A stretch of 64,000 nt of DNA. Source: Heligmosomoides polygyrus polygyrus (lineage: Eukaryota; Nematoda; Chromadorea; Rhabditida; Heligmosomidae). The notes under the pieces were generated by a model. The model searched no databases. It was given only the letters and a program-made list of their open reading frames with translations, and was not told the origin of the DNA. The translations under genes and the position numbers were made by a program. Shown piece by piece: positions 46,734-56,720 of the stretch; positions within the stretch are counted from its first letter, which is position 1; every line of letters begins with the position of its first letter. The stretch spans positions 30,109,923 to 30,173,922 of the forward strand of contig OX377201.1 of assembly GCA_947396885.1 (NCBI GenBank), given 5' to 3'.

Positions 46734-47019
46734 CCCACCCCTGCTCTATTGAACAATAATTAAAAAGAATAAAAACAGTGAAACAGAATTTATAGGCCTG
46801 AGCGATGCAAAAATGACGACATTTCCATCTGAAATCCTTGCTTCGCCCTGCGCGTAGTCTCCGAACAACTCGCCCATGTGAGGCGCAGTAAGCCAGACGC
46901 GAAGGTGAATGGGGCTGGAGCGCTAAGGCAGAGGTCGCAGTAGAAGAGCTCTATGGAGACCTGTCGCAGTCGACTGTGCAATGAGACGGGTTAGTTCCGG
47001 TCAGCGCACCTTCGGACGC
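46734..47019. other. 3' flank of the retroelement
   Basis: 46735-46808 matches the minus strand at 57545-57625 (AACAATAATTAAAAAGAATA, then AGAATTTATAGG and GATGCAAAAATGACG). 46810-47019 has no partner and no gene. Confidence 0.55.
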
Positions 47020-47149
47020 AAGTGAAACGGAGTGGGAGCAGTTCTCGGAAATTTCAAAAATTGAAGACATCCCCAAACTGCCCATTAGAAAGTTGATTCT
47101 GTTTCTATGGATACCTTTTAAACAGCATGCAATGTTTATAGCTAAACTT

Positions 47150-47634
47150 CAAGAAAGCGCTCCTTAAAACTTGATCGCTAAGATGATTACCTTGAAGCTC
47201 ACAATAGCGGCGAATGAGGAAAAATCATACTTCGGCTAAAGAGCGTGATTTCCATCTTGCTCTAACAAAGTGTAGCTTTCGAATATTTTCTGGTTTATGT
47301 TCTTGACTCTCGGCGAGCTTTCAATTGTTGTTGCTCCCCTTCATATATCAATTTCCAGAATTTAGGGTTGTTGAAATTAGATCTCACGTAGTTCAACAAT
47401 TTTTCAATACATTTTCTAAACAAACGGAAATGACGAGAAAACTGTTTCGTTTTATCTGCTATGGCCTGCTGAACATAAGAAAGCTTGTTCCTGCGATGTA
47501 AAAGATGTGTAACAGATTCACACAGCGGTGTGCGCCATTTAAGGCGACTTTTTTCATGTCGCCGAGCAGCGCGACTGGCCGGCCCAACACGTACTTCTGC
47601 GTACTACGGACTGTGACGGGGTAAACGGTCCATG
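47150..47634 (-). repeat. Left inverted arm of the Penelope-like region
   Basis: Reverse complement of 49246-49750, with landmarks CATGGACCGTTTACCCCGTC, TACGCAGAAGTACGTGTTGG, GGCGCACACCGCTGTGTGA and CAGGCCATAGCAGATAAAAC. Read on the minus strand it gives KSRLKWRTPLCESV and ADKTKQFSRH, shared with the right arm. An older copy lies at 12440-13110. Confidence 0.92.
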
Positions 47635-48480
47635 GGTCTTATTTTATAAGTGTCCTGGGACGTGGATTGCATACCCTGCTGGGAAAGTTTGTGCGTTTTG
47701 ACTAGGCTGTAAAAAACCGGACAACAAGGTTTATCCAGTCTCATATCCCTGAGAATCCTTCTGTCTATGCCTGCAGACACTCCCACTGCCACCAAAGCAC
47801 GGTTAAGGCGTCTACACTGCGAAGTCTCTTTCACTAACGCGCTCGTACAGGCTTTTGTCATACCATCGCTCACCCCGAGCGACGCCTAATGATATGCCCC
47901 ATATCGATCGGGCGGCGCGATGGAATCGATATGGGTGCATATCGTTGGGCGTCGCTCGGGGTGAGCGATGGTATGACAAATACCATACGGAGGTGTCGCT
48001 CTGGTCGAGTTCGGTTATAGGTCGATCTAAGAATTGCGGTATAACGACGAACTCTCTCTCCCCCCCTTATCGCTAACGGTGTGCCATTAGATCGCAACTC
48101 CCGTAGCTCTCTGAGTCCTTGTCGCTGAGCATGACCCAAGTTTGCACTATGGCACCGTTTGTGGCAGTTAAGAATGGTCAACACACCAGACGTTAAAATT
48201 CGGAACTTGAGATCTGCATTGGGCAAAGGAGCAGGTTCTCAGTAGAACGTACGCGGAAATGGCACAGCTGGTAATCTACCGTTGTCATTTAAGGGATTTC
48301 GGCCTGCAGTTCGCTCCTGCCTCTCTTATGCATAAGGTTCCTAAGCCTATGTAAACCTCCAACCACTTTACGAAATGTTGATGCGTTGACATTTTGTGAA
48401 GGTGAGAATGAAGGCCCCAAATTGAGAACACTCGAAGTTTTAGACGAAAATTGAGCGTGACTCTTGTCGAATGGCAATTA
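47620..48480 (-). pseudogene. Penelope-like reverse transcriptase fragment
   Basis: Minus-strand blocks in the order of Penelope-like proteins. SVLNLGPSFSPSQN (48289-48477) is the LNLG.KF N-terminal motif. LPNADLKFRIL, then GLRELRELRSNGTPLAI (47990-48226), corresponds to the ..LREL......I...DKGG motif. CCPVFYSLVKTHKL with YKIRP (47620-47873) corresponds to the F..LPK.HK...RPI motif. The RT palm with its aspartates is absent because the sequence passes directly into the left arm. Stops, frame changes and a 127-nt palindrome interrupt it. Confidence 0.75.
47854..47980. repeat. 127-nt near-perfect palindrome
   Basis: 33-nt outer arms (47854-47886 and 47948-47980) are perfectly complementary, beginning TTTGTCATACCATCGCTCAC. 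Inner arms (GATATGCCCCATATCGAT against ATCGATATGGGTGCATATC) continue the pairing with one bulge around a 16-nt loop (47909-47924). It lies inside the RT relic, so it arose as a local inverted duplication. Confidence 0.93.
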
Positions 48481-48555
48481 TCGTGAGACTGGATGTTACT
48501 AAACCGGCGGCCGATCGGGGAGCTGCGCTCATCATTATGAAATCTCTCACGAAAT

Positions 48556-48602
48556 GATTGTAATGAACAACCGAAATAAGTGTCCGGTTGTTCATTACAA
48601 TC
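48556..48602. repeat. Perfect 18-bp hairpin
   Basis: GATTGTAATGAACAACCG (48556-48573) and its exact complement at 48585-48602, with an 11-nt loop. No T run follows, so it is not a terminator-type signal. Its role is unknown. Confidence 0.9.
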
Positions 48603-48750
48603 GTAGCGAACATATGCCCTAAGCGGTGGCCATTGGTGAGTTCGTCTTCTCGTATGGTCTCTTCGGGTGTTTGTAGAAGTAGGTCGAAAATGCTAGAGTG
48701 GTTGAGGCCTTGGTGGGTAGAGCGCTAATCTAACCTACACCCCATGTTTA

Positions 48751-48787
48751 GGCCTCTGAAGACGATGGAACGTCGAAACGTCAGGCC
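48751..48787 (+). ncRNA. Minimal (dimer-type) hammerhead ribozyme
   Basis: All core parts are in order. Stem I 5' strand GGCCT (48751-48755) is followed by CTGAAGA (CUGANGA core, 48756-48762), a short stem II region CGATGGAACGTC (48763-48774), GAAA (48775-48778), the self-complementary ACGT of stem III (48778-48781) and C at 48782 (cleavage 3' of it). Stem I 3' strand AGGCC (48783-48787) pairs perfectly with GGCCT. Penelope-like elements are known to carry such minimal hammerheads that work as dimers through the palindromic stem III. Stem II is weak: its best pairing, GACG with CGTC, borrows the core GA. The ribozyme is on the strand opposite to the nearby RT relic. Confidence 0.65.
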
Positions 48788-48789
48788 CT

Positions 48790-49245
48790 GCTGAATAAAT
48801 CTGTCCACCTAAAAACCTCGTGTGGCACAAATATACTAACAGTAATAAGTAACTGCCTTCGACCAGTTCTCTTTCAACCGCATTCTCCCTTTTGATCACG
48901 TCGGCCTGTATCTCTCACGTCGACGAGAGCGACTAATCGTCCGTGCAAATCATGCAAATCGTCTGGCAGGTTTACTCTCGCTCCGAAGGAAGCTTCATGT
49001 CCTTCTACTGCAGCAACGTATGTGTAATCGTGTTTAGCCTTCCCATTTTAAAAATGAATGAATCCTTGGATTTCATGAAGAAAGATGAGGATGGGAAGTA
49101 GTCTCTAGGCTTGTTCTGGTGATGCAAAAACCGTCCCCAAATATTTTGCAGTCTTATTGTTTCGCAAATTTTAAAGTGTGGCAAACCAATTGCCAGAGAC
49201 GTACACTGTGCATGATCACGATCATGCAAAAAATGAAAGGGAGTA
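48790..49245. other. Between hammerhead and right arm
   Basis: No RT motif or gene recognised. Presumably terminal-repeat sequence of the Penelope-like element. Confidence 0.4.
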
Positions 49246-49750
49246 ACCCATGGACCGTTTACCCCGTCACAGTTCGTAGTACGCAGAAGTACGTGTTGGG
49301 CCGGTCAGTCGCGCTGTTCGGCGACATGAGAAAAAGTCGCCTTAAATGGCGCACACCGCTGTGTGAATCTGTTATACATCTTTTACATCCCAGGAACAAG
49401 CTTTCTAAGCTTTCTTATGTTCAGCAGGCCATAGCAGATAAAACGAAACAGTTTTCTCGTCATTCCATTTGTTAAGAAAATGTATTGAAAAATTCTTGAA
49501 CTACGTAAGATCTAATTTCAACAACCCTAAATTCTGGAAATTGATATATGAAGGGGAGCAACAACAATTGAAAGCTCGCCGAGAGTCAAGAACATAAACC
49601 ATGGAAATATTCGAAAGCTACACTTTGTTAGACCAAGACGGAAATCACGCTCTTTAGCCGAAGTATGATTTTTCCTCATTCGCCGCTACTTGTGAGCTTC
49701 AAGGTAATCATCTGAGCGTTAAAGGTTAATGAGCACTTTCTTGAACTTTA
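49246..49750 (+). repeat. Right inverted arm of the Penelope-like region
   Basis: Inverted copy of 47150-47634 (see there). The frame 49119-49475 contains DMRKSRLKWRTPLCESVIHL and QQAIADKTKQFSRH. The partner arm keeps the same reading, which suggests a once-coding sequence that I cannot assign to a family. Confidence 0.92.
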
Positions 49751-50271
49751 GCTGATAGCGTAGCTTCTTCTTGCGAATGTGTCCTTTATGTTTTGACATG
49801 GGCTCCTTAAATAGGTAGGTGACCGGTTGTGGATGTTACTAACATAAGGCATTACTATTACTGTTTTCTTTCGTAACCCTTCTGCTCACCTATAAAATTC
49901 TTGCAAAGGTTTAACAGGTAAGTCAGAAGTAGTGCACTGAAATGAAAATTGGGTAGCCAGGTAATTTATCAACCTAAGAATGTTTCTTGAATGGAACCTA
50001 AAAAATTTGAGTGCAGTGTAATAGAGCACCAAAATCGCCAGGCTGTTTAATCACCGCGGTTATCTATCTGTTGTAAATACCTTCGACCCCATGGTATCTC
50101 GACAACATGACGGGCCTTTGGTAGGTTACTCGAATTTATGTGCAGTCGAACTGTGATCAATTGCCTTCGATCGCAGCAAACTTTTAAAAATATATAAGAC
50201 AAGGAACCTGCGTTCTGGTCGTAATAAAACGTAGCTATCCAAATTTAAATAAATAATTAAAATTTACGACT

Positions 50272-50345
50272 GGTGGCGATGTTCGTTCCTCCACGTGGTG
50301 CCACTGGAAACTGCTCGCTCTGCGAGCTAAGCTAAGCACGGACAT
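50272..50345 (+). ncRNA. Candidate HDV-like self-cleaving ribozyme at the RTE 5' end (copy 2)
   Basis: P1: GGTGGCG (50272-50278) with TGCCACT (50299-50305), seven pairs with G-T at both ends. P2: ATGTTCGT (50279-50286) with ACGGACAT (50338-50345), eight pairs. P3 option: CGT (50284-50286) with ACG (50293-50295) closing a TCCTCC loop, which competes with the end of P2. P1.1: CC of that loop with GG at 50306-50307. P4: GCTCGC-TCT-GCGAGC (50313-50327). CTAAG follows P4 where J4/2 holds the catalytic C. The first G is the first base of the element, as expected for 5'-end processing. The 2-3 nt between P3 and P1 and the long J4/2 are atypical. Confidence 0.5.
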
Positions 50346-50510
50346 TCGAATGCAGGCGACAGGCCCTTGTGACAGGCCGGCCTACGAAGACCCATGTCAC
50401 ATCACATGGTTGATGACAGTTCAGGTTTCTCGAGATAGTGCTACGGGTCCGCGGGAGCCGACGCGCACTCGCAGAGCCCGGCGAGTGTGAGAAGTATGTG
50501 AGGGTCCCTG

Positions 50511-53390
50511 ATGCGAGGACGGCATCGTGGGGCAACTGAGCTAGTCCGAAAGTCCCGTAACGTAAGCAGGAACCGCGTGGCAACGCTGAATGTGGGTACG
50601 TTGACGGGCCGCTCGTGCGAGTTGGTTGAAGCACTGGAGCGTAGAAGAGTTGATTTCTGTGAGGTGCAGGAGACGAGGTGGTCCTGCCGCAAGTCAAGGG
50701 ACATAGGACGAGGCTTCAAGGCCGTTCTATGTGGAAGTCCCAGGACCACCAGTGGAGTTGGAGTCATCGTCTCCGAACGATTTCGTGACTCGATTGTAAG
50801 TGTCGAACGCTTTAACGATCGGTTGATGAAGATCGTTGTCGCCGCTAAAGAGCGACTCTATCACTTCTTCTCTGCGTATGCTCCGCAGACTGGCTGCTCC
50901 GATCAAGCCAAGGATGAGTTTTGGAGCCTGCTTGATGAGAAGACAGCAGAGGTGTCGTCGAAAGATGTCATCGTAGTCGCTGGTGACCTTAATGGGCACG
51001 TCGGCGCGACGAAAGACGGGTACAGCTGTCATGGTGGATTCGGTTACGGGTCGCGTAACGCCGATGGTGAGCGTATCCTTGAATATGCGGAATCGCATAA
51101 CCTCACCATAGTGAACACCGTATTTCGTAAACGCGACTCCCACCTCATCTCATACTATAGTGGGAACTCCAAGTCTCAGATAGATTTCGTCCTTGTGAAG
51201 GATCGAGACCGAAGTCTTGTCACAGACGCGAAGATCGTGCCGTATGAGACGGTCGCCCCACAGCACCGACCGCTGATCTGCACCCTAAAGATCGCCGCTT
51301 CAAGGCAGAAGCAGGTTGAGCGATGCGGTGCACCGAGAATCAAGTGGTGGCGAATGAGAGAGAAGGAAGCAGCTGTGATTTCTCGCGTGCGGTTACCGAC
51401 AGTCACAACTGTCGACGAAACTTGGAAGAAGGCTGCCGACGCGATACGTGAAGCTGCAAGTTTGGAGCTCGGCATCACGGTGCCTGGACGACGCAAGGTC
51501 GAAAAGCAGGCGTGGCTGTGGACAGATGACGTGAAAGCAAAAGTGCGAGAGAAGAAGTCGCTTTATCACGTGTTTCTCAGCGACAAGACAGCCGATAACT
51601 GGCGGAAGTACCAAGAAGAGAGGAAAGCTGCAAAGAAGGCCGTGGCTGTTGCAAAAGCCACTCATTATGGAGATGTCAACGAGAAGCTCGAGTCGCGCGA
51701 TGGTGAGCGGTATGTGTACTGACTCGCAAAGAATCGCCATCACCAGACCGAGGACATCGAGAAGTTCTTCGGCATCAATGATGAGAACGGCCATCTTCTT
51801 ACGGACCGCAAGAAGGCATTGAAGCGATGGCGCGATTACTTTGAGGAAATTTCCACTATGGAATTTCCTCACCCGGCCATCCCTTCTGTGGCTTCTGTCC
51901 ACGGTCCCGTTCAGAAGATCACAGTGGAGGAGACAGAAGCGGCTCTGAGGAAGATGAGGCCAGGCAAAGCGACTGGGCCCGACGACGTGGCAGCTGATCT
52001 GTGGAAGTCAAAGCTGTGGTACCCTGCTGAGTGGTTGGCGCAGTTCTTTAACCAGGTTGTGGCGGAGAAGAAGGTGCCTGAGTGTTGGCGCCAAAGCACG
52101 ACGACTCCGATTTGGAAGAAGAAGGGCAGTCCTGTAGACTGCTCCAATTACCGTCCGATTCGCTTGCTCTCGCACAGCATGAAGATCTTTGAGCGAATTG
52201 TCGATGGTCGAATTCGTGACATCGTCCAGCTTTCCAGCAATCAGTGCGGCTTCGTGGCTGGCTGTGGCACCATTGATGCCATACATGCCGCCCGCCTCCT
52301 GTTAGAGAAGCATTGCGAGAAGCAGAAGCCAGTGCATATCGCCTTCCTCGACCTAGAGAAGGCCTTTGACCGCGTACCGCGTGAAGTAATATGGTACGCC
52401 CTGCGACGACATGGAGTTCCTGAGGAGCTCATAGAGTGGGTGCGAATCCTCTACTCTTCTCCAAAGAGTAGAGTTCAAGCTGCAGCCGGAACCTCGATGG
52501 AGTTTCCCATCTCTGTGGGGGTGCACCAGGGTTCTGCGCTTTCCCCACTCCTTTTTGTTGTCGTGATGGACGCCATTACGCGAGATCTTCAGAAGCCAGT
52601 CCCCTGGACACTGCTTTATGCTGATGACGTAATGCTCGCTAGCGAAAGTAAAGGTGAACTCGAGCGAAAAGTGCAAGATTGGTGTGATCGCTTGGAGTGT
52701 TTTGGACTCAGACTGAACGTGAAGAAGACCGAGTATCTAACGACGGACGTTAATGAGTCCAGCTCCATCAAGGTTAACGCTATCGAGCTCCCACGCACTT
52801 CGGTTTTTAAGTACCTGGGATCAGCAGTAGCATCTGATGGCAATCTGATGATTGAAGTGAACTCACGCGTGAGTGCAGCTTGGTCCAAGTGGCGCTCGTT
52901 GACTGGTGTGCTCTGCGAAAGGAAGATGCCAGAGCGCTTGAAGTCAAAAATATATAGAACTGTCGTCCGGCCGGTAGCGATGTACGGTGTTGAGTGTTGG
53001 CCTGCGACCAAGGAGGTTGAAACGCGCCTCAGCGTCATGGAGACGAAGATGCTGCGCTGGACGGCTGGAGTCACGCGCCTGGACCGCATCCGAAACGATG
53101 TCATTCGGCAGAAGTTCGGTGTCGCGCCGATAGCGGACAAGATGCGCGAAGCTCGCTTACGATGGTGCGGCCACGTTCTGCGTGGAGAAGAGGACAGCGT
53201 CCGCAAGATAGGCCTTAACTTCGAGGTAATAGGAAAGCGGCCTAGAGGGCGTCCGAAGCAGCGCTGGTCTGACACGTTACATATAGACTTGAAGGTTGCT
53301 GGTGTCCACCCTGATCTAGCGCTGGATCGGGAGAGGTGGCGTCATGACACCAGAATAGCGGACCCCGCTACGAAGCGGGACAGACGCTGA
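50511..53390 (+). CDS. RTE endonuclease-reverse transcriptase, one internal stop (TGA at 51720-51722)
   Basis: From ATG 50511 to the stop at 53388-53390 the frame is continuous for 959 residues except one TGA at 51720-51722. The other family copy has CGA (Arg) there, so a single C-to-T change broke it. A second such change (CGA to TGA) lies just upstream of the ATG, so the original start may be earlier. Endonuclease (residues about 20-260): VQETRWSC, SAYAPQTGC, AGDLNGHVG, SQIDFVLV, APQHRPL. RT (about 440-740): EETEAALRKMRPGKATGPDD, NYRPIRLLSHSMKIFERIV, FLDLEKAFDRVP, GVHQGSALSPLLF, LYADDVMLAS (palm aspartates). The C-terminal part has LRWTAGVTRLDR, RWCGHVLR and GRPKQRW. It makes target-primed cDNA at a nicked site. 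The frame is otherwise undamaged, so this is a recent insertion. Confidence 0.93.
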
Positions 53391-53826
53391 AGAAGAAGAA
53401 GAAGAAGAATTAAAATTTACGACTCACCTCAGTGGGTTACGTCGGCTTAAGGCTTAACGCGTAATTTACGAAACCAAGTTTGCCATGTCAAATAACGACG
53501 TCTGTTTTGTCAGAAATTTGGGCTATCTAGGCTTATGTAGGATGAATTTAGATCTACTTTAAGCAAACACCATCAATAATGGTGTTCCATATTCTGCAAA
53601 TTTGAGAACATCTGGAGATTAATGTAGCTGGATAAACAAAATTTTGCGGGACAAAACAAGTTAATGGTAAACGAAATACCATAAAGGACAGTGTGTTTCT
53701 ATTCAATTGTCTACTTTCTACTTGTCACTTACTACTTGGTTATGAAAGCTTCTCATTCACAGTGACAATCTGATATTAGGGAATGCCGATCAGTTTCTAC
53801 GTGCCAGTCATTTTCGTTCCATTCAG

Positions 53827-54126
53827 AGCCAACTCGATGAAGAGCAAGAAGTCTCCAGACACCTCATGAGTTTGATCGGCAGTTTCGCCAAGAGTGGGTG
53901 AGTAGAGTGCATCTGCAAAGAGATCTCTTCCAGAAAGGATTCTCAGCTTCTTTCCAGAACTCCCGCACCGTACTGGCCCACGTACGACAGCCATAGCAAA
54001 AACTCGCTGGTCATTGGTGCATCCAATTCTATCAACGGTTATGAGCTCATACAGAACTTCCGAAACAAATATTGCTCTGCTATTGACGATGCGAAAGTTG
54101 CGGCACGCAAGCGACAAGAGCTGTAG
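53827..54126 (+). pseudogene. AChE copy B, last two exons only
   Basis: Exons 53827-53897 and 53958-54126 (stop TAG) correspond to exons 13 and 14 of copy A, with the same splice sites and phases; the intron is 60 nt. The protein reads SQLDEEQEVSRHLMSLIGS and later APYWPTYDSHSKNSL. No upstream exons exist, since the duplicated block starts inside the preceding intron. It therefore cannot make an esterase by itself. Coding sequence is intact, which fits recent duplication or use as an alternative 3' end. Confidence 0.88.
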
Positions 54127-54949
54127 ATGGAAAGGATGCATGGTTTCGGGGAACTTTCATAACCTGTGTAATCAATCTTATGCTAACATTTGCTGCTTCT
54201 GTCTTCGACTTCTGAATGGATAGTTTCGCCTATATATTTTGTTTTGCGTATTATCAAACTAGCGTTTCGATATTTTGTAATCAGAGCGTGTTATCGTAAA
54301 ATAAACAGGTTCTGATAGAGACTGCTGGCTTACAAACAGAAACAAAGCAAATGTGGATCTGGAAGTCTTCAAATACCATTAACTTAACGAGTTCCACTTA
54401 TAGAAAAAATAATGAACCATGCGCTTCAATACAACAAATTGATTGGAAAGTGAAAGAGTCAATGAACGAGTCTCCTACTAGGGAGAAAATTTTTTAAAAC
54501 CTTTCCTTTTCGGGGTACATAGAAATTGCTTCAGAAGATTGAGCAAATACAAAATAAAGTAAACAAAATAAGAATTTTCAATGGAAAAACAACGGTGGTA
54601 CCTTGTCAATGGAGTAGCTTTGTTCCTATTTCATTTCCTGTCCGTGGGAGGAAAGACAGACGATCTAATATTTCATTTTATAAATCAGACTTCACAATTT
54701 ATACAACACAACATACGACGAGAACAACGATTCAGTAATAGTAAAACAGGCATAATGACACAGTTATATTACAACAATTATGACGCTAGATACGATAGAT
54801 AAAAGATCAGTGTGGATCAGGGATGAGCGGATTAACCGTTATCCGTTATCCGTTATCCGGTTTCCGGTAGGTTTTGACCTATCCATTTTATTGTTCGTTA
54901 TCCGGCAATTTTGCTCCAGACAACGAACACACGCTCGAAGAGCGCACAA

Positions 54950-55500
54950 CCCATCTCCGATGTCCCCCTCAGCGACGAAAGCAGTCTCGGCACGGATTGA
55001 TGTGCAAGTTTGCATGGTACTCCAGCAGGAGCTGGCATATATTGCCAGCGGAGCAAGTGGTTAGTTCTAATGGCTATCGCGAGCGGCAATAGAGGGCATT
55101 TAATGTAGAACGTGAGGTGACTTCAGGCACAGGTGACGTATTTCGAAAGACGTCTAACTTCCATCCTTCCAGGGTCCTTCATTTATACCATATATCTATG
55201 AAACCTACTAGGATTGATTTGTTCATGAGCTTGTCACCAAGCCATCTAGGACCAAGAATGCATTCAAGCTGCCTTGGTAAATCTGGGCGGGTGAGGTGAC
55301 TGACGGTCACAAGTGGAGGGCTGGCACATCCCAAGATTAATTGCTTAGTGCCGAATTTAGCGTCCTCTTCCACAATTGCAGTGTGTAAGTAGCATGCGAC
55401 AAAGGTATTTTAGTTTTTACTGATAGAGTGTTGTAACGCATTAAACACATACAGCTAAGCATTAATGAATACAAGCAAAATGGGCACAGGTTCAATTTAA
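54950..55500. other. hAT interior shared with copy C
   Basis: Nearly identical to 63430-64000. A 64-codon minus frame (55179-55373) is preserved in both copies, but this follows from their near identity. No transposase domain recognised. Confidence 0.5.
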
Positions 55501-56620
55501 ATGAGTGGAGAAAGCTACGCTCCTACAAATTGTTGAGGTGTGTTTGTAGAAACGATTTTCTGAAAGCGTATTTTGCTCGCTGGTACTGGTTCTACCTCCG
55601 TAATGTTAAGGAATTGATCCTCTATATAAAAATCGAAATAGTGCAAATGAACTGTACTAAACTGATTCCGCGCTGCGAATGTTGGAGCTTCATTTTAATT
55701 TGAGATTGCCTTTCAAGGACATTCCATTTTCCGCTTTTCTAGTTTTCATATCTCTCCGCATTAGGACTGCACAATGGCTTGTAGTGGCTAGCCTGTAGAA
55801 AGCTGGTATTTCACCCATCTCATTCCACGTCTTTCTTTCTTGAGATACTGTCGAACAAGAGTATCGATCCGCGTAAAGCTGCGAAACCAAGATTGTTATG
55901 CAGACATTAATCGGTTGAGTCGGCCTAGCATAGAAAAGTCAAGAGGCGTTGGAGGAGCCATTCATCCAAGGATCATTCTGTTTGGCCACAGCCTTAATTC
56001 AAAAAGAAAACCTGACGATTGATCAGTAAAACAACCCAACAATGGAAACATACAAAATGCCGGCAAGTTGCTGTTCAACGAAGGAAATATGAGTGAATCA
56101 GAGGTGAATGAGTATCACATTCTTTCCCTCCGAGGGCGGCTTATGAATGTTTCTATACTGTTAGTTGGGCTGTTTTACGCATCCTTTGTCTCGCTCCTCC
56201 CATTCGTTTTAACGGCAAAAACATGAAAATTTGTAAATTACTATGGAAATGTGCTTGGATGAACAAATTCTCAATCCCTCCTTGTCTTTTCCAGACTTTG
56301 ATTAAGGTGATCAAAACATCAGCAGATTAGAGCTTGCAAAACAGTTTTAGTTTCACAGCTTGGTGGTCTTGTTCGCGGAACCTGGTGAAGGAATTGTGGT
56401 TCGCAAATCGAACTGAGCATCGGTTTGGATGGCAATGAAGAAGCGTTTCTTTTTACTTAGATTTTGTGAGACTTCCATAGGGCCTTGTTAAAGTGACTGC
56501 ACTATGTTTCAAAAAACCCAATTAAAGTCGTAAATTGTAAAGATTTATAATTTGACAGCGGTTGCTCTCCATGTCTGCTGTTGAATCTAGAGCAGTTTAA
56601 GCCCAGTTTTGTTTCTGCTG
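55500..56620. other. hAT interior, no transposase recognised
   Basis: AT-rich; short frames only (55690-55890 minus, 55840-56022 plus). No BED finger or hAT dimerisation motif was seen, so this is a non-autonomous copy. Confidence 0.45.
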
Positions 56621-56720
56621 TTTGTTCGTTATCCGTTTTTCCGTTATCCGGGGAGTTTTGGGCAAAATTATCCGTTATCCGTTATCCGGGTTTTAAAGTT
56701 TTGTTATCCGCTCATCCCTG

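Larger units (their letters stand above)
39955..46810 (+). mobile_element. 3' part of a BEL/Pao retroelement with envelope-like gene
   Basis: The order on the plus strand is: pol C-terminus (39955-40640), a non-coding stretch (40641-41440), an envelope-like pseudogene (41440-45190, interrupted by a hAT-like element at 42054-43889), and a 244-codon open frame of unknown function (45999-46733) with a 3' flank shared with 57545-57690. The 5' part (gag to integrase core) is not joined here. BEL/Pao elements with a phlebovirus-like envelope are known in nematodes. That all parts belong to one element is inference from order and orientation. Confidence 0.65.
47020..49772. mobile_element. Penelope-like element remnant in an inverted arrangement
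   Basis: Two inverted arms of about 490 bp (47150-47634 and 49246-49750) flank a decayed Penelope-type reverse transcriptase on the minus strand (47620-48480) and a hammerhead ribozyme on the plus strand (48751-48787). The right arm ends at 49772, exactly where AChE duplication B begins. Penelope-like elements are known for inverted or partial terminal copies and for hammerhead motifs in them. Confidence 0.75.
50272..53407 (+). mobile_element. RTE family 1, full-length copy with target duplication
   Basis: Flanked by a 17-bp duplication (AATTAAAATTTACGACT) at 50255-50271 and 53408-53424. The undisturbed site is present in copy C at 61348-61364 and, less exactly, in copy A near 28440. The element is 3.14 kb: a leader of about 240 bp beginning with the ribozyme-like fold, one EN-RT frame, and no 3' UTR beyond a (GAA)n tract that follows the stop at 53388-53390. 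Confidence 0.95.
49773..54817 (+). repeat. Segmental duplication unit B (3' end of AChE), split by an RTE
   Basis: Starts inside the last large AChE intron (GCGAATGTGTCCTTTATG, equal to 60873 in copy C and 27960 in A) and runs through the last two exons to the hAT insertion point. It is nearly identical to copy C apart from the RTE at 50272-53407. Confidence 0.92.
54818..56720. mobile_element. hAT-like element, copy B
   Basis: The left end CAGGGATGAGCGGATTAA with GTTATCCG repeats (54818-54905) and the right end with GTTATCCG repeats and CCGCTCATCCCTG (56625-56720) are inverted. The flanks GTGTGGAT and ATCTCCAA do not match, so the right side has been rearranged or belongs to a different insertion. 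Compared with copy C, about 510 bp (including most of the 113-bp array) is absent after GACAACGAAC at about 54927. Confidence 0.78.
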
